DNA of 64,000 nucleotides, taken from Amorphochlora amoebiformis (lineage: Eukaryota; Cercozoa; Chlorarachniophyceae). Shown piece by piece: positions 1 through 31,777 of this stretch. Position 1 is the first letter of the stretch; each line of letters begins with the position of its first letter. Below the pieces are notes generated by a model that had not been told where the DNA came from, did no database searches, and worked only from the letters and a program-made list of their open reading frames with translations. Location: assembly GCA_054601695.1 (NCBI GenBank), contig BAAHQB010000389.1, forward strand, positions 1 through 64,000. Reading direction: 5' to 3'. The position numbers and the translations under genes are program-made.

Positions 1-65
1 TATATATTTATTATGTATGTATATGCATATGTATGTGTATATATATATGTATGTATGTGTATAAA

Positions 66-110
<45 letters not shown>

Positions 111-208
111 TATGTACATATACAGACATATATATGTAGTAAATATATATTTACTACATTGCAATACAAAAATAGATATATTATATATATATGTATATAT
201 ATACATAC

Positions 209-240
<32 letters not shown>
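1..240. repeat. TA-rich microsatellite, left edge
   Basis: Nearly pure (TA)n with scattered GTA and CATA interruptions. No exon-like island is visible. It is probably intronic or intergenic filler upstream of the visible GDPD exons. Confidence 0.8.
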
Positions 241-242
<2 letters not shown>

Positions 243-620
243 TGTTAACGCAGTGTTAGTGTGGACAGTGGTCCGATTGAAGTCTTTCCGAATTCTGAAT
301 TTTAACTTTCCATGTTGCATGCCTACTTGCTCTTCACTACAAACGAAGAGGCTACTCATGGGTAACCTTAGGCGTGACATGCCGTGTCGTCACCATGATA
401 TGGCGTGACGTCACGCTTTGTCATGGTACCACGAAGCCAGTTACTACCGGGTACTCACGGGTACCACCGGGTACTACCGGGTACTACTGGATGATACGAT
501 CTCCGAACGATCTCCAGAATCTCCATCGATCTCGAGCGGTCTGTATTAGGGATACGATAACGTTTGAATACTGTACAGACATCTACTCATCGAGCTGCGT
601 TTACTGATGCTATATCTGTA
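241..620. other. unique island with short CGGGTACTAC minisatellite, no gene called
   Basis: A non-repetitive island of normal base composition. At about 437-489 a 10-bp unit close to CCGGGTACTA repeats four to five times imperfectly, with CGATCTC-type repeats just after it. Short open frames exist, but none shows GDPD N-terminal motifs or a splice pattern that joins the downstream gene, so I do not call a CDS. Confidence 0.5.
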
Positions 621-672
621 TTATTGTATCTCTGCACTAACAATATATATATATATATATATATTATATGTA

Positions 673-712
<40 letters not shown>

Positions 713-762
713 TGTACATAATTATGTACGTATATATTCTAAACAAAGTCATATATATAGAT

Positions 763-843
<81 letters not shown>

Positions 844-925
844 TAGACATGTACATGTATAAATATCTAATACACATACGTACACACGCACATGTATGTA
901 TATAATATATATGTGTATATATACA

Positions 926-958
<33 letters not shown>

Positions 959-1013
959 TATATATATATATATACATTAATATATATATATATATATATA
1001 AATATATATATAT

Positions 1014-1051
<38 letters not shown>

Positions 1052-1092
1052 CACACATATATATGTGTATATATATCTACGTATGTGCATAA

Positions 1093-1134
<42 letters not shown>

Positions 1135-1203
1135 ATCGTAGGTTCCTACATTCGAAGAGTGGGTAAGGTATGTATGCATTTATTTATATATATACATATA
1201 TAA

Positions 1204-1269
<66 letters not shown>

Positions 1270-1437
1270 ATATATATATATGTAATATATATATATATAT
1301 ATATGTATATATGCTCATTTATTTATACATATGCATACGTAATATATGTATATATGCATTTGTTTTGAAATAATATTTATGTATATGTGCATTTATTTAT
1401 ACATATACATATATACATAATTATATTTGATATATCA

Positions 1438-1474
<37 letters not shown>
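621..1474. repeat. TA-rich microsatellite block
   Basis: Long (TA)n runs with imperfect GTATAT and CATATA interruptions. One short non-TA island near 1135-1170 has no convincing splice sites. No gene is seen. Confidence 0.8.
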
Positions 1475-1476
<2 letters not shown>

Positions 1477-1903
1477 GTATCTACATATAGATATGTGGAT
1501 ATCTATACATATGCAGATATACATATATAGATATCTATATATTATATATAGGGCAGTAGTAAAGGGTGATAAAGTCCCTCTGATGGAGCTTATATCGTTA
1601 CATATATAATATATATAAATTTATATGTATATGTAACATGTCATATGTATGTATATCTACGTATAGATATGTGGATATCTATACATACATATGAAGATAT
1701 ACATATATAAATATCTATATAAAGGGCAGTAGTTAAGGCTGGTAAAGTCCCTCTGGTGGAGCTTATATCGTTACATACATAATATCTATAAATCTATATG
1801 TACATGTAACATATTATATATCAACATATGTATATCAACGTATAGATATGTGGATATCTATACATACATATGCAGACATACATATATAAAAATCTTTATA
1901 AAG

Positions 1904-12794
<10,891 letters not shown>

Positions 12795-12818
<24 letters not shown>

Positions 12819-13133
12819 ATATCTCGAATATCTATATCTAGATATAAATGTATTGACATCTAATAAAGGGTATATTATTCATCATTATCCTAGATATCTG
12901 GAATATCTATATCTAGATATAAATATATTTGTATCTAATAAGAGGGTATATTATTCATCATTATCCTAGATATCTGGAATTTCTATCTCTAGATATAAAT
13001 GTATTGACATCTAATAAGGGGCATATTCTTTATCATTATCCTGGATATCTCCAATATATATATCTGGATATAAATATATTAACATCTAATAAGGGGTATA
13101 TTATTCATCATTATCCTGAGATCTCGAATACAT

Positions 13134-13172
<39 letters not shown>

Positions 13173-13245
13173 CGTATACATATCTAGATATAGATATATT
13201 AATATCTAATAAGGGGTACATTATCCATCAATATCCCTGTTATCT
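12795..13245. repeat. ~75-bp satellite downstream of GDPD
   Basis: About six tandem copies of a unit containing TATTATTCATCATTATCCT, ATATCTAGATATAAA and ACATCTAATAAGGGG. The first copy overlaps the last codons of the GDPD terminal exon: the stop TAG at 12816-12818 lies in its CCTAG. The repeat may have supplied the final VYYSSLS codons. Confidence 0.8.
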
Positions 13246-13353
13246 CATAGAATATATATATATATATATATATATAGATTATATCATATATTGCATACGT
13301 AATATCTAGATATCCAGAGTATATGCACATGTCCATACACGCATATAATATGT

Positions 13354-13392
<39 letters not shown>

Positions 13393-13648
13393 TATACATA
13401 TATAATATTTAAATATATATATATATATATATATACATATTTATGTAGCAAGAGTTAGCTTAAGAATACACATATACATACTTGAAATAAATTTAGTTTA
13501 CTATCTCGATATTATACGCATTATATCTTGACGTATTTATAAATATATATATATATATATATAGACATGTCTATATATATATATATAAATATATTCTTCA
13601 ATTGAGTACACTCTAAAATATACTAGATATCTAGCGATAAATAGATAT
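13246..13648. other. AT-rich intergenic segment, no gene
   Basis: Mixed TA microsatellite and short unique pieces downstream of GDPD. No splice-linked exon or RNA gene was recognised. Confidence 0.5.
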
Positions 13649-13755
13649 CAGATATCTAGATATTAGATATCTAGATATTAGATATCTAGATATTAGATAT
13701 CTAGATATTAGATATCTAGATATTAGATATCTAGATATTAGATATCTAGATATTG
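13648..13755. repeat. 15-bp palindromic minisatellite AGATATCTAGATATT
   Basis: About seven direct copies of a 15-bp unit, itself built from the palindromes GATATC and TCTAGA. Very homogeneous. Confidence 0.95.
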
Positions 13756-14385
13756 GATACGGATATAGCTACCAGAATTACTTTAAATAGACTACCAGCA
13801 GATGCTTGAATACATGCATTAGGCTACTTTTACAAGTTCGATTTAACTATTCTCAAAGAAAATTTGCATTCATCTAGATTCATGTTACCTGGTCACCATG
13901 ATATATCTAGTATATATATATATATATATGTGTGTGTATTTATATGTTTATAATCATATAACATATATATATGTAGATATATATTCATATGTTCAACACG
14001 TGCACGTAACCAAAAAAAAAAGAGACTGTCTTTCGTAAAATATAAAAAAAGTACAATTTCTAGAATTTGTATTATATACGCATGTATTATAATGTATATA
14101 TATATATATTACCTCTCCTCTACTATATGTATCTATAAAAGCGGTTTAGGTATTTAATATGTGTGTTATATGTTATAGTATACACTAGATATATATAATT
14201 ATATATACATATATATATCTAGATATGTCATTATATGATTATCTAGTGTATATATCATTTAGTATGTATACATATACATTTAGATTCTAGAATATATCTA
14301 GTAATATACGACGTATATATACATATATACGTCCGACCACACGTACACTCCCTATAAACTTCAAGTTAATAATAATAATAATAAT
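13756..14385. other. unique AT-rich intergenic DNA, no gene
   Basis: Mixed-composition sequence with short TA tracts and an (AAT)n run near 14370-14385. I see no exon with matching splice sites and no RNA gene. Confidence 0.5.
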
Positions 14386-14490
14386 TCGCGCTATATCCGC
14401 TAAATCTCAGTATATCTACTATCTATTACTACATTCGCGCTATATCCGCTAAATCTCAGTATATCTGCTATCTATTACTACATCTAGTAC
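14386..14490. repeat. 49-bp direct duplication
   Basis: A unit starting TTCGCGCTATATCCGCTAAA and ending CTATCTATTACTACA occurs twice in direct tandem with one A/G difference. Confidence 0.85.
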
Positions 14491-14549
14491 ATGCATCTAC
14501 TACTAGACTACTAGCTAGACTAGACATAGGTGATATTTGATCCACACCA

Positions 14550-15172
14550 AACTAGTATAGACGTATGGCTTTAGACTACGGTTAAGTAGCTGGACTAAGT
14601 CTGATATAATCTAGCTAATCGCAGTTGAAATATTAATATTCAGATATTCTTGGCGTGATCTAGGTGATATTACCAAACTACTAGAACTGGTATAGACGTA
14701 TGGCTTTAGACTACGGTTAAGTAGCTGGACTAAGTCTGATATAATCTAGCTAATCGCAGTTGAAATATTAATATTCAGATATTCTTGGCGTGATCTAGGT
14801 GATATTACCAAACTACTAGAACTGGTATAGACGTATGGCTTTAGACTACGGTTAAGTAGCTGGACTAAGTCTGATATAATCTATCCGCAGTTGAAATATT
14901 CAGATATTCTTGGCGTGATCTAGGTGATATTACCAAACTACTAGAACTAGTATAGACGTATGCTTTAGACTACGGTTAAGTAGCTGGACTAAGTCTGATA
15001 TAACCTAATCGCAGTTGAAATATTCAGATATTCTTGGGGTGATCTAGGTGATATTACCAAACTACTAGAGCTAGTATAGACGTATGGCTTTAGACTACGG
15101 TTAAGTAGCTGGACTAAGTCTGATATAACCTAATCGCAGTTGAAATATTCAGATATTCTTGGCGTGATATTA
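14550..15172. repeat. 124-135-bp satellite, five copies
   Basis: Units anchored on GTATAGACGTATG...GCTTTAGACTACGG start near 14555, 14690, 14825, 14950 and 15074, giving periods 135, 135, 125 and 124. Later copies carry deletions (the TAGC of CTAGCTAATCG, a TTAATA). No conserved open frame. Confidence 0.92.
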
Positions 15173-15920
15173 AGGTTATTATTAACGTTAATGAATCAAT
15201 TTATCGGATTAACTTTCACGGAGTCATATATCATGATATATGTCTCTAGCTAGTGTATTTGTGATCCTTATGTTTCAGGAAAAATTCTATAAAATTCTAT
15301 ATTTCAGAATATTCTAGAAATATCTAGAAGTTTGGAGTTGAGAATATTCTTGATATTTCTACAAAAAAAGGATTACAGTATCACATATAGAAAAATAAAA
15401 TCTTCTCTCCACCCCCCCCCTCCCCCCCCACACAAATATTGATACTATATATTACCTGAGAGCCTCGGAGAATGAGAATCCCCAAAATCACCGAAATCAA
15501 GCCTATTTCCCTTACATTTCTCTTGCAGAACAATGTGCTTGTCGATGTCAACAGTCGTGACATGTCAGCTTCTCACGATCTGTTTATCTTTACATTTCCG
15601 TGACTTGTCGATGAATCACACTATAAGAGCGTGATATATTGACTAGTCACATCGACTCACTACTGGATTCCGTTGGGTTCCGACAATCTCAGTTTTTTGG
15701 ACTCCGAAGTAGGATTGTGGATCCGGAGATTTATTATTTCGGCTTCCTTCTGTCGCCAGGTCCCGCCGTCTTTTCCACTGAGAAAGGTCTTTTCCACTCT
15801 CTTTCAACCCCCCCCCTCCGCCTTTCAAGAACCCAATCCACTCCGTATCTCTTGGTTCATCAACGAAAAGCAAAAAATTGCCGATTTTATTTTTAAAATT
15901 TCGCAGGGAAGGGGATAGAT
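15173..15920. promoter_or_regulatory. unique upstream region of the zinc-finger gene
   Basis: About 750 bp of near-normal composition between the satellite and the ATG at 15921. It has C-rich runs near 15411-15428 and 15810-15818. This contrasts with the TA-rich introns and is the likely promoter and 5' UTR. No specific motif is claimed. Open frames here do not join the gene in phase. Confidence 0.4.
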
Positions 15921-21863
<5,943 letters not shown>

Positions 21864-21978
21864 CTTTACACATAAGTATGTATATGTCGAAAAGTATACA
21901 TATTCATATATGTATTTTGTATGTATACACACACATATATATGTATATATCTATTTATATATATATGTATATATAAGT

Positions 21979-22009
<31 letters not shown>

Positions 22010-22048
22010 AACAATATATATATATATATATATATATAGATAATTTAA

Positions 22049-22094
<46 letters not shown>

Positions 22095-22102
<8 letters not shown>

Positions 22103-22177
22103 TAGATATTACATCTACATGGATGAATGGAATATATGCACAATATGTATACACACCGATATAGATATATATATATA

Positions 22178-22213
<36 letters not shown>

Positions 22214-23195
22214 ATTATTATTATTATATATATATATGTATTAGATATTACACCTATATGGATAAATGAAACATATGCACAATATGTATACATATATCTA
22301 TATCGGTGTATGTATTTATATTTGTTTTTTCATTATATACATACAATATATATAATATGTATACACACATCTATATCGGTGCATGTATTTATATTTGTTT
22401 TTCAATTATATACATACAATATATATAATATGTATACACACATCTACATCGGCGAGTGTATTTATATTTGTTTTTTCATTATATACATACAATATATATA
22501 TATAATATGTATACGCACATCTACATCGGCGTGTGTATTTATATTTGTTTTTTCATTATATACATACAATATATATAATATGTATACACACATCTACATC
22601 GGCGAGTGTATTTATATTTGTTTTTTCATTATATACATACAATATATATATAATATGTATACACACATCTACATCGGCGAGTGTATTTATATTTGTTTTT
22701 CAATTATATACATACAATATATATAATATGTATACGCACATCTACATCGGCGAGTGTATTTATATTTGTTTTTTCATTATATACATACAATATATACAAT
22801 ATGTATACATATATCTATATCTGCGTGTGTATGTATATTTGTTTTTTCATTATATACATACAATATATATTATGTGTACATATATCTATATCGGCGTGTG
22901 TATTTATATTTGTTTTTTCATTATATACATACAATATATATAATATGTGTACATATATCTATATCGGCGTGTGTATTTATATTTGTTTTTTCATTATATA
23001 CATACTGTGTACATATATTTATATCGGCGTGTGTATTTATATTTGTTTTTTCATTATATACATACAATATTTATAATATGTATACATATATTTATATTTG
23101 CGTGTGTATTTATATTTGTTTTTTCATTATATATATACAATATACATAATATGTATACATATATCTATATCAGTGTATGCATTTATTATTATGTT
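22095..23195. repeat. ~74-bp satellite, about 14 copies
   Basis: The unit contains TTTATATTTGTTTTTTCATT, ATACATACAATATATATAATATGTATACACACATCTACATCGGCG and similar. Copies are anchored on TTGTTTTTTCATT near 22322, 22395, 22467, 22545, 22620, 22695, 22767, 22840, 22911, 22984, 23047 and 23117, with diverged copies before 22320. The apparent protein repeat (FHYIHTIY) follows from the non-multiple-of-three period and is not coding. Confidence 0.93.
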
Positions 23196-23238
23196 TTCAT
23201 TTATAAATTACAAAATTTATATACGCACATATATATAC

Positions 23239-23281
<43 letters not shown>

Positions 23282-23304
23282 TATACATTCATATGTATAA
23301 ATCG

Positions 23305-23341
<37 letters not shown>

Positions 23342-23342
23342 C

Positions 23343-23386
<44 letters not shown>

Positions 23387-23389
23387 TAG

Positions 23390-23778
23390 GTTATGATGTG
23401 TATGGCATACGTATTTCGCAAACTCATTGACGAAAAGGTTATACATACATATATATATATATACATATATATATACACATATACACACATATATACACAT
23501 ATATATATATTTACACATGTATACATATATTTATTTATAAAACATAAGTATTGGTACATATATGTGTATATGTACATTGCATATATACATATATATATGT
23601 GTGTGTATATATATATATATATATAAATATATATATATTGTATATATATATATATAATTTATGTATATATATATATATATGTGAGTATAATATGTAGACA
23701 TATACACACAATATATTTGTGTAGATATGTATATATAAATATATATATATATATATATAATATATTATATATATATAA

Positions 23779-23809
<31 letters not shown>

Positions 23810-23882
23810 TTGTGTATATATATATACCTTAAATATGTATAAATATATAGATATTAAACATATATATGTATCCTCTACATAT

Positions 23883-23934
<52 letters not shown>

Positions 23935-24034
23935 TACATATATATTCACATACATATACATATACATATACATATATGTATATATATATATATGTATGTT
24001 TATATGTATGTATATATATATATATATATATATG

Positions 24035-24076
<42 letters not shown>

Positions 24077-24090
24077 GTGTGTGCATGCAT

Positions 24091-24173
<83 letters not shown>

Positions 24174-24288
24174 AAACGCCACAGAATTTGGTATATGTAT
24201 ATTTGTATATCATATAATATATAACATAACACATAATATATATATATATATATATTATGTATATAATATATATATATATATATATATG

Positions 24289-24321
<33 letters not shown>

Positions 24322-24701
24322 ACATATATTTTTATATTTACAAATAAATCCATATTCTAGGATCTTACTAGGAAAAAGAATCTAGCCATAGAGCTAGCAT
24401 CCGCTTTCTCTGCTTGTCAGGTAACCTAACCCTAACCCTAACCCTAACCCTAACCCTAACCCTAACCCTAACCCTAACCCTAGGCCGTACAACAGAGAGT
24501 AATATATAGCCTTTTTGCTAAATTGGCTAATATTGAATTTGACTTCCGGGAGCAGGTTAGGGTTAGGGTTAGGGTTAGGGTTAGGGTTAGGGTTAGGGTT
24601 AAGGTTAGGGTTAGGGTTAGGGTTAGGGTAGCGTTAGGGTTAGGGTTGGGGTTAGGGTTATGGTTAGGGATAGGGTTAGGGTTAGGTTAGTATATATTTA
24701 T

Positions 24702-24734
<33 letters not shown>

Positions 24735-24782
24735 CAGGCATATATGCATATATATTTAAATATGCACATGTCTATGTTATAT

Positions 24783-24816
<34 letters not shown>

Positions 24817-25083
24817 AGTGTATATATCTGTTGCATCAAATAATGTATGGTAATATATAATATGTGTATAGTATATATACATGTATATAATACATAAATA
24901 TATATATATATATATATCATATAATATATATATATATATAATACATATATATATATATATATAATACAATAAATATATATATATGTGTGTAGTATGCATA
25001 TATACATATGTATTTATGTTTATATATACGAACAATACATTGTATTTTTACATAATATATATATATATATATGTGTGTGTGTG

Positions 25084-25124
<41 letters not shown>

Positions 25125-25133
25125 GTATATATA

Positions 25134-25166
<33 letters not shown>

Positions 25167-25223
25167 CATATATATGTATAGATATATATATACTTAGATA
25201 TGCATATACATATATTGTCATAC

Positions 25224-25259
<36 letters not shown>

Positions 25260-25334
25260 GTGTGTGCATGTGTGTGTGACATTCAGATGTTCAGAAATGG
25301 ATCTAATATATACATATACGTATAAATGTATGCT

Positions 25335-25398
<64 letters not shown>

Positions 25399-25401
25399 TA
25401 T

Positions 25402-25461
<60 letters not shown>

Positions 25462-25521
25462 CATTCAGATGTTCAAAGCTCTATCTCAGTATAAGCACAG
25501 GTTATACCTATAACTAGTACC

Positions 25522-25566
<45 letters not shown>

Positions 25567-25697
25567 GTATATATACATACATACATATATATATATATAT
25601 ATGCATATATGTAGTTACTACATACATCTGTGTCCTATATATATATATTTATATATATAAATGTATTCAAAAATATGTATATATGTATATTTATGTA

Positions 25698-25742
<45 letters not shown>

Positions 25743-25916
25743 CAGCTGTATAGAAATTTATACTGTATAGAAATTTATATATATATATATATATATGTAT
25801 AATCTAGAAAGGTACTTTCTCCAGATGCATGTATGTTCAGTTATATACGTAAGCAAAAATAAATATACATTTAATGTACATGTATACATATATGATATAT
25901 ATATATATATATATAT

Positions 25917-25963
<47 letters not shown>

Positions 25964-26024
25964 ATATATATTATATACGTACTTATATATGTGCATTATA
26001 TTCTTATATAGGTATTCCAATCTT

Positions 26025-26058
<34 letters not shown>

Positions 26059-26310
26059 GTATATGTATATTAAACATCTATATATATAAATTCATAACTT
26101 GATAATATTCTAACCCTAACCCGAACCCTAACTTGGATATATACACGCCAATATATAACCTTTGTTTATGCTTATAAGCATATATATATATATATATATA
26201 TATGTATATGTATGTACATATGTATGTATATGTATATGTATGTATATATTGAAACATGTATACATATAAAGAAACGTATACTTAAATTTTTTGCTGGCAT
26301 TTGTAAATAT

Positions 26311-26343
<33 letters not shown>

Positions 26344-27492
26344 TATTTATATATATATATATATGTATATGTATATATATTTATATGTATTATATTATAA
26401 ATATATGTGTACACTTATATATACATATATATATATATATACCTTCTATATATATATATATATATGTATGTGCATTCTCCATAGAGCCCTGGATCAAAGT
26501 GTTTTGATCTCCATCGGCGTCAATGTAAGAGAGAGAGAGAGATTACGTGTTTTCCAGAGATCTATCCGAAAATAAGAGCGAGGAAAAAAAAAAAAGAGAG
26601 AGAGAGAGGAAGAAAGAGATAGAGAGAGGAAGAGAGAGAGAGAGGGAGAGATGAAGAAAGAGAGGGAGAGAGGACAAAAAAAAAGAGAGATTGAAAAGAG
26701 AGAGAGAGAGAGATTAAGTGTTTTCCAGAGATCGATCCGAAAACAAGAGCGAGAAAAAAAAAGAGAGAGAGAGAGAGGAAGAAAGAGAGGGACAGAGGAA
26801 AAGAAAAAGAGAGAGGGGAAAAAAGAGAGAGGGGGAAAAAAAGAGAGAAAGGGAAAATAGAGAGAGAGGGAAAATAGAGAGAGAGGGAAAATAGAGAGAG
26901 GGAAAATAGAGAGAGGGGAAAAGAGAGCGAGAAAAAAAAATAGAGAGGGGGGGGAAAGAGAGGGAGAGGGAAAAGAGAGAGAGAGGGAAATAGAGAGAGA
27001 GGAAAAGAGAGAGAGAGGGAGAAAAGGAGAGCGAGAAAAATAGAGAGAGAGAGAGGAAAAAAGAGAGAGAAGGAAAAAGAGAGAGAGGGGGAAAAAGAGA
27101 GAGGGAAAAAGAGAGGAGGGAAAGAGAGAGAGAGGTAGAGAGAGAGAGAGAGACAGAGAGAGAGACGGAGGGAGAAAAAAAATGAGGAAGAGGGACACAC
27201 AGAGAGAGAGAGAGAGGGAGAGACAGAAAGAAAGAGAGAGGGAGGCACAGAGAGAGAGAGAAAGAAAGAGACACACAGAGAGAGAGAGAGAGAGAAAGAG
27301 ACACAGAGAGAGAAAGAAAGAGAGACACAGAGAGAGAGACACAGAGAGAGAGAGAGAGAGAGACACAGAGAGAGAGAGAGAGAGAGACAGAGACAGAGTG
27401 GGAGAGACAGAGAGAGAGGCAGAGAGATAGAGAGAGAGAGAAGAAAAAAAAAAAAGCGAGACAGAGAGAGAATACGTTCCGAAGACATTTAC

Positions 27493-27559
<67 letters not shown>

Positions 27560-28656
27560 TTATATATGTACATAGGCTGATCCTCATTGGAGGAGTGCTT
27601 GTCACGTGGTAATATTAATATATGAACATATTAACATATTAATATATTAACATATATATCTAACGGATAAGATATCTAAGGAAGTAATTAAGATATCTGA
27701 GAGAATGATATATTTCAGGGAGTGAGACATCTTAGAAAGTAGGATATCTAATATCTAAGTATTAAATATCTAAGGGAGTGTGATATCTCAAGGAATAAGA
27801 TATCTAAGAGGATGAGATATCTAGGAATTGAGATATCTAAGTTTTAGATAAGGGAGCGTGATATATCAAGGAATAAGATATCTAAGAGGATGAGATATCT
27901 AGGAATTGAGATATCTAAGTATTAGATAAGCGAGCGTGATATATCAAGGAATAAGATATCTAAGAGATGAGATATCTCTGGAATTGAGATATCCAAGTAT
28001 CAGATATCTAATTGATGGTGATATCTCAAGGAATAAGATATCAAAGAGGATGAGATATCTAGGAATTGAGATATCTAAGTATTAGATAAGGGAGCGTGAT
28101 ATATCAAGGAATAAGATATCTAAGAGATGAGATATCTCTGGAATTGAGATATCCAAGTATTAGATAGGGGAGCGTGATATATCAAGGAATAAGATATCTA
28201 AGAGATGAGATATCTCTGGAATTGAGATATCTAAGTATTAGATAAGGGAGCGTGATATATCAAGGAATAAGATATCTAAGAGGATGAGATATCTAGGAAT
28301 TGAGATATCTAAGTATTAGATAAGGGAGCGTGATATATCAAGGAATAAGATATCTAAGAGATGAGATATCTCTGGAATTGAGATATGCAAGTATCAGATA
28401 TCTAATTGATGGTGATATCTCAAGGAATAAGATATCAAAGAGGATGAGATATCTTAGACAGTGAGATACCTAAGTATTAGATATCTAAGGGTGTGATATC
28501 TAAAGGAATAAGATATCTAAGAGGATGGGATATCCTAGAGGGTGAGATATCTAAATATTAGATATCTGAGGATGCTTAAATCTATGTAAACATATATATA
28601 TATATATTAAATTATATATATACATATACACATATATATTATATATATATATATAC

Positions 28657-28688
<32 letters not shown>

Positions 28689-28735
28689 TATAAATATATA
28701 TATGCATATACATATATATACATGTATATATATAT

Positions 28736-28776
<41 letters not shown>

Positions 28777-28868
28777 TATACAGGAGGTTTTCCAAAGCTT
28801 AGAGTTCCATGTACTTATATCTATATATAACTTTACATATATATATATATATATATAAATATATATGT

Positions 28869-28943
<75 letters not shown>

Positions 28944-29037
28944 CATACATATATATATATATATATATACTATACAGGAGGTTTTCCAAAAGCTTGGAGT
29001 TGAAGTTGATGGCTATCAAGCAGCTCTTATGGATAAA

Positions 29038-29075
<38 letters not shown>

Positions 29076-29213
29076 GCATATATCTATAGAAGATATAATA
29101 TAAGATATATATGTATGTATCTCTACATGGCTATCAAGCAGCTATTATGGATAAGGTATATATATACATATGTATTTGTATGTACTATGTGTACATGTGT
29201 ATATATCTGTATT

Positions 29214-29307
<94 letters not shown>

Positions 29308-29407
29308 AAATATATATATATGTATATATATATATATGTATAAATATATATGTTATATATATATATATATAAATATATATATATGTAATATGTATATATT
29401 ATATATG

Positions 29408-29446
<39 letters not shown>

Positions 29447-29485
29447 TATACATATGTGAGTATATGGCTATCAGGCAAAGGTGTA

Positions 29486-29558
<73 letters not shown>

Positions 29559-29641
29559 CTATCAGGCAGCTCTAATGGATTAGGTATATATACATATACA
29601 TTAGAATATATATATATATGTACATATATATATATATATGA

Positions 29642-29686
<45 letters not shown>

Positions 29687-29721
29687 GCGAATAAATGGCT
29701 ATCAGGAAGCTGTTATAAATA

Positions 29722-29812
<91 letters not shown>

Positions 29813-29873
29813 ATATATGTCTGTATGTATATATATGTGCATAAGTGGCTATCTGGGAGCTCTTATGGATAAG

Positions 29874-29926
<53 letters not shown>

Positions 29927-29942
29927 TTTATATATATATATA

Positions 29943-30007
<65 letters not shown>

Positions 30008-30110
30008 GTATGTATACATATAAATATATATATGCATATCTATACATATGTATATAAATATGCATACACACACATATATAAATATATGTATCTATGTATA
30101 TAAATATATA

Positions 30111-30188
<78 letters not shown>

Positions 30189-30295
30189 ATCTAGTTTATG
30201 TGTACAATTACATGTTTTATATATGACGTTGTACTATACTATAAACAAATTTTAAATTACATATGCATATCTACAAAATTATACGGATATCTAGG

Positions 30296-30331
<36 letters not shown>

Positions 30332-30549
30332 GTATATATATGTGTGTATGTATGTATATTGATTTAGATATTTATCATTTTTGTGTGTACATATACACAT
30401 ATATTACATAATGTGTATGTTACATGCATATACATGTATCGGTTTATATATATATATATTTGCTTATATATATATATATATATATATATATGCATGTATA
30501 TTTATATGTATACTGCATTAGGATCGCAGACGTTTGCAACCGAACCAGG

Positions 30550-30598
<49 letters not shown>

Positions 30599-30692
30599 TA
30601 TATGTGTACAATACATGTTTATATATGACGTTGTACTATACTATAAACAAATTTAAATACATATGCATATCTACAAAATTATACGTATATCT

Positions 30693-30758
<66 letters not shown>

Positions 30759-30860
30759 ATTTAGATATTATTATTTTTGTGTGTACATATACACATATAT
30801 TACATAATATATATATTACATGCATATACATATATCGGTTTATATATATATATATTTGCT

Positions 30861-30893
<33 letters not shown>

Positions 30894-31207
30894 TTATATG
30901 TATACTGCATTAGGATCGCAGACGTTTGCAACCGAAACAGACACACACACGCGCGCGCGCGCGCGCGCGCGCGCGCGCGCGCGCGCGCGCGCGCGCGCGC
31001 GCGCGCGCGCGCGCGCGCGCGCGCGCGCGCGCGCGCGCGCGCGCGCGCGCGCGCGCGCGCGCGCGCGGCGCGCGCGCGCGCGCGCGCGCGCGCGCGCGCG
31101 CGCGCGCGCGCGCGCGCGCGCGCGCGCGCGCGCGCGCGCGCGCGCGCGCGCGCGCGCGCGCGCGCGCGCGCGCGCGCGCGCGCGCGCGCGCGCGCGCGCG
31201 CGCGCGG

Positions 31208-31278
<71 letters not shown>

Positions 31279-31427
31279 TTGTGTTTATACATTTTTATAT
31301 CGAATATTTAACATTATATATATATATATATATATGTATATGTATATGTATATGTATGTATATATGTATATATATGCTCTTCGTGAAATATTTATGCAAA
31401 ACACTTATAGAGAATTCAAGATATAAA

Positions 31428-31460
<33 letters not shown>

Positions 31461-31573
31461 GCATATATACATGTATATGTATATATATTTATATATTATA
31501 TGGATAGATATGTGTGTATATATATGTATGAAATATGTGTTATTTATGCAAAAACTGTAGAGAATATAAGTGC

Positions 31574-31626
<53 letters not shown>

Positions 31627-31745
31627 TATATATATATGTATGTGTACATATACATTATGTAATATGCATATTCATGTAGATATATATAAATTCTACACAT
31701 ATATAAATATATACGTACAAAGGTGTATATATTTATATATGTATG

Positions 31746-31777
<32 letters not shown>

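Noticed and set aside
22095-23195. A regular 74-bp repeat that could be mistaken for a CRISPR array
   Set aside because: The whole unit is repeated with no unique spacers, in a eukaryotic intergenic region. It is a satellite.
26494-27488. Overlapping Ser/Leu/Phe-rich frames of about 200-308 codons on the minus strand
   Set aside because: They are the complement of the GA microsatellite and are purely compositional.
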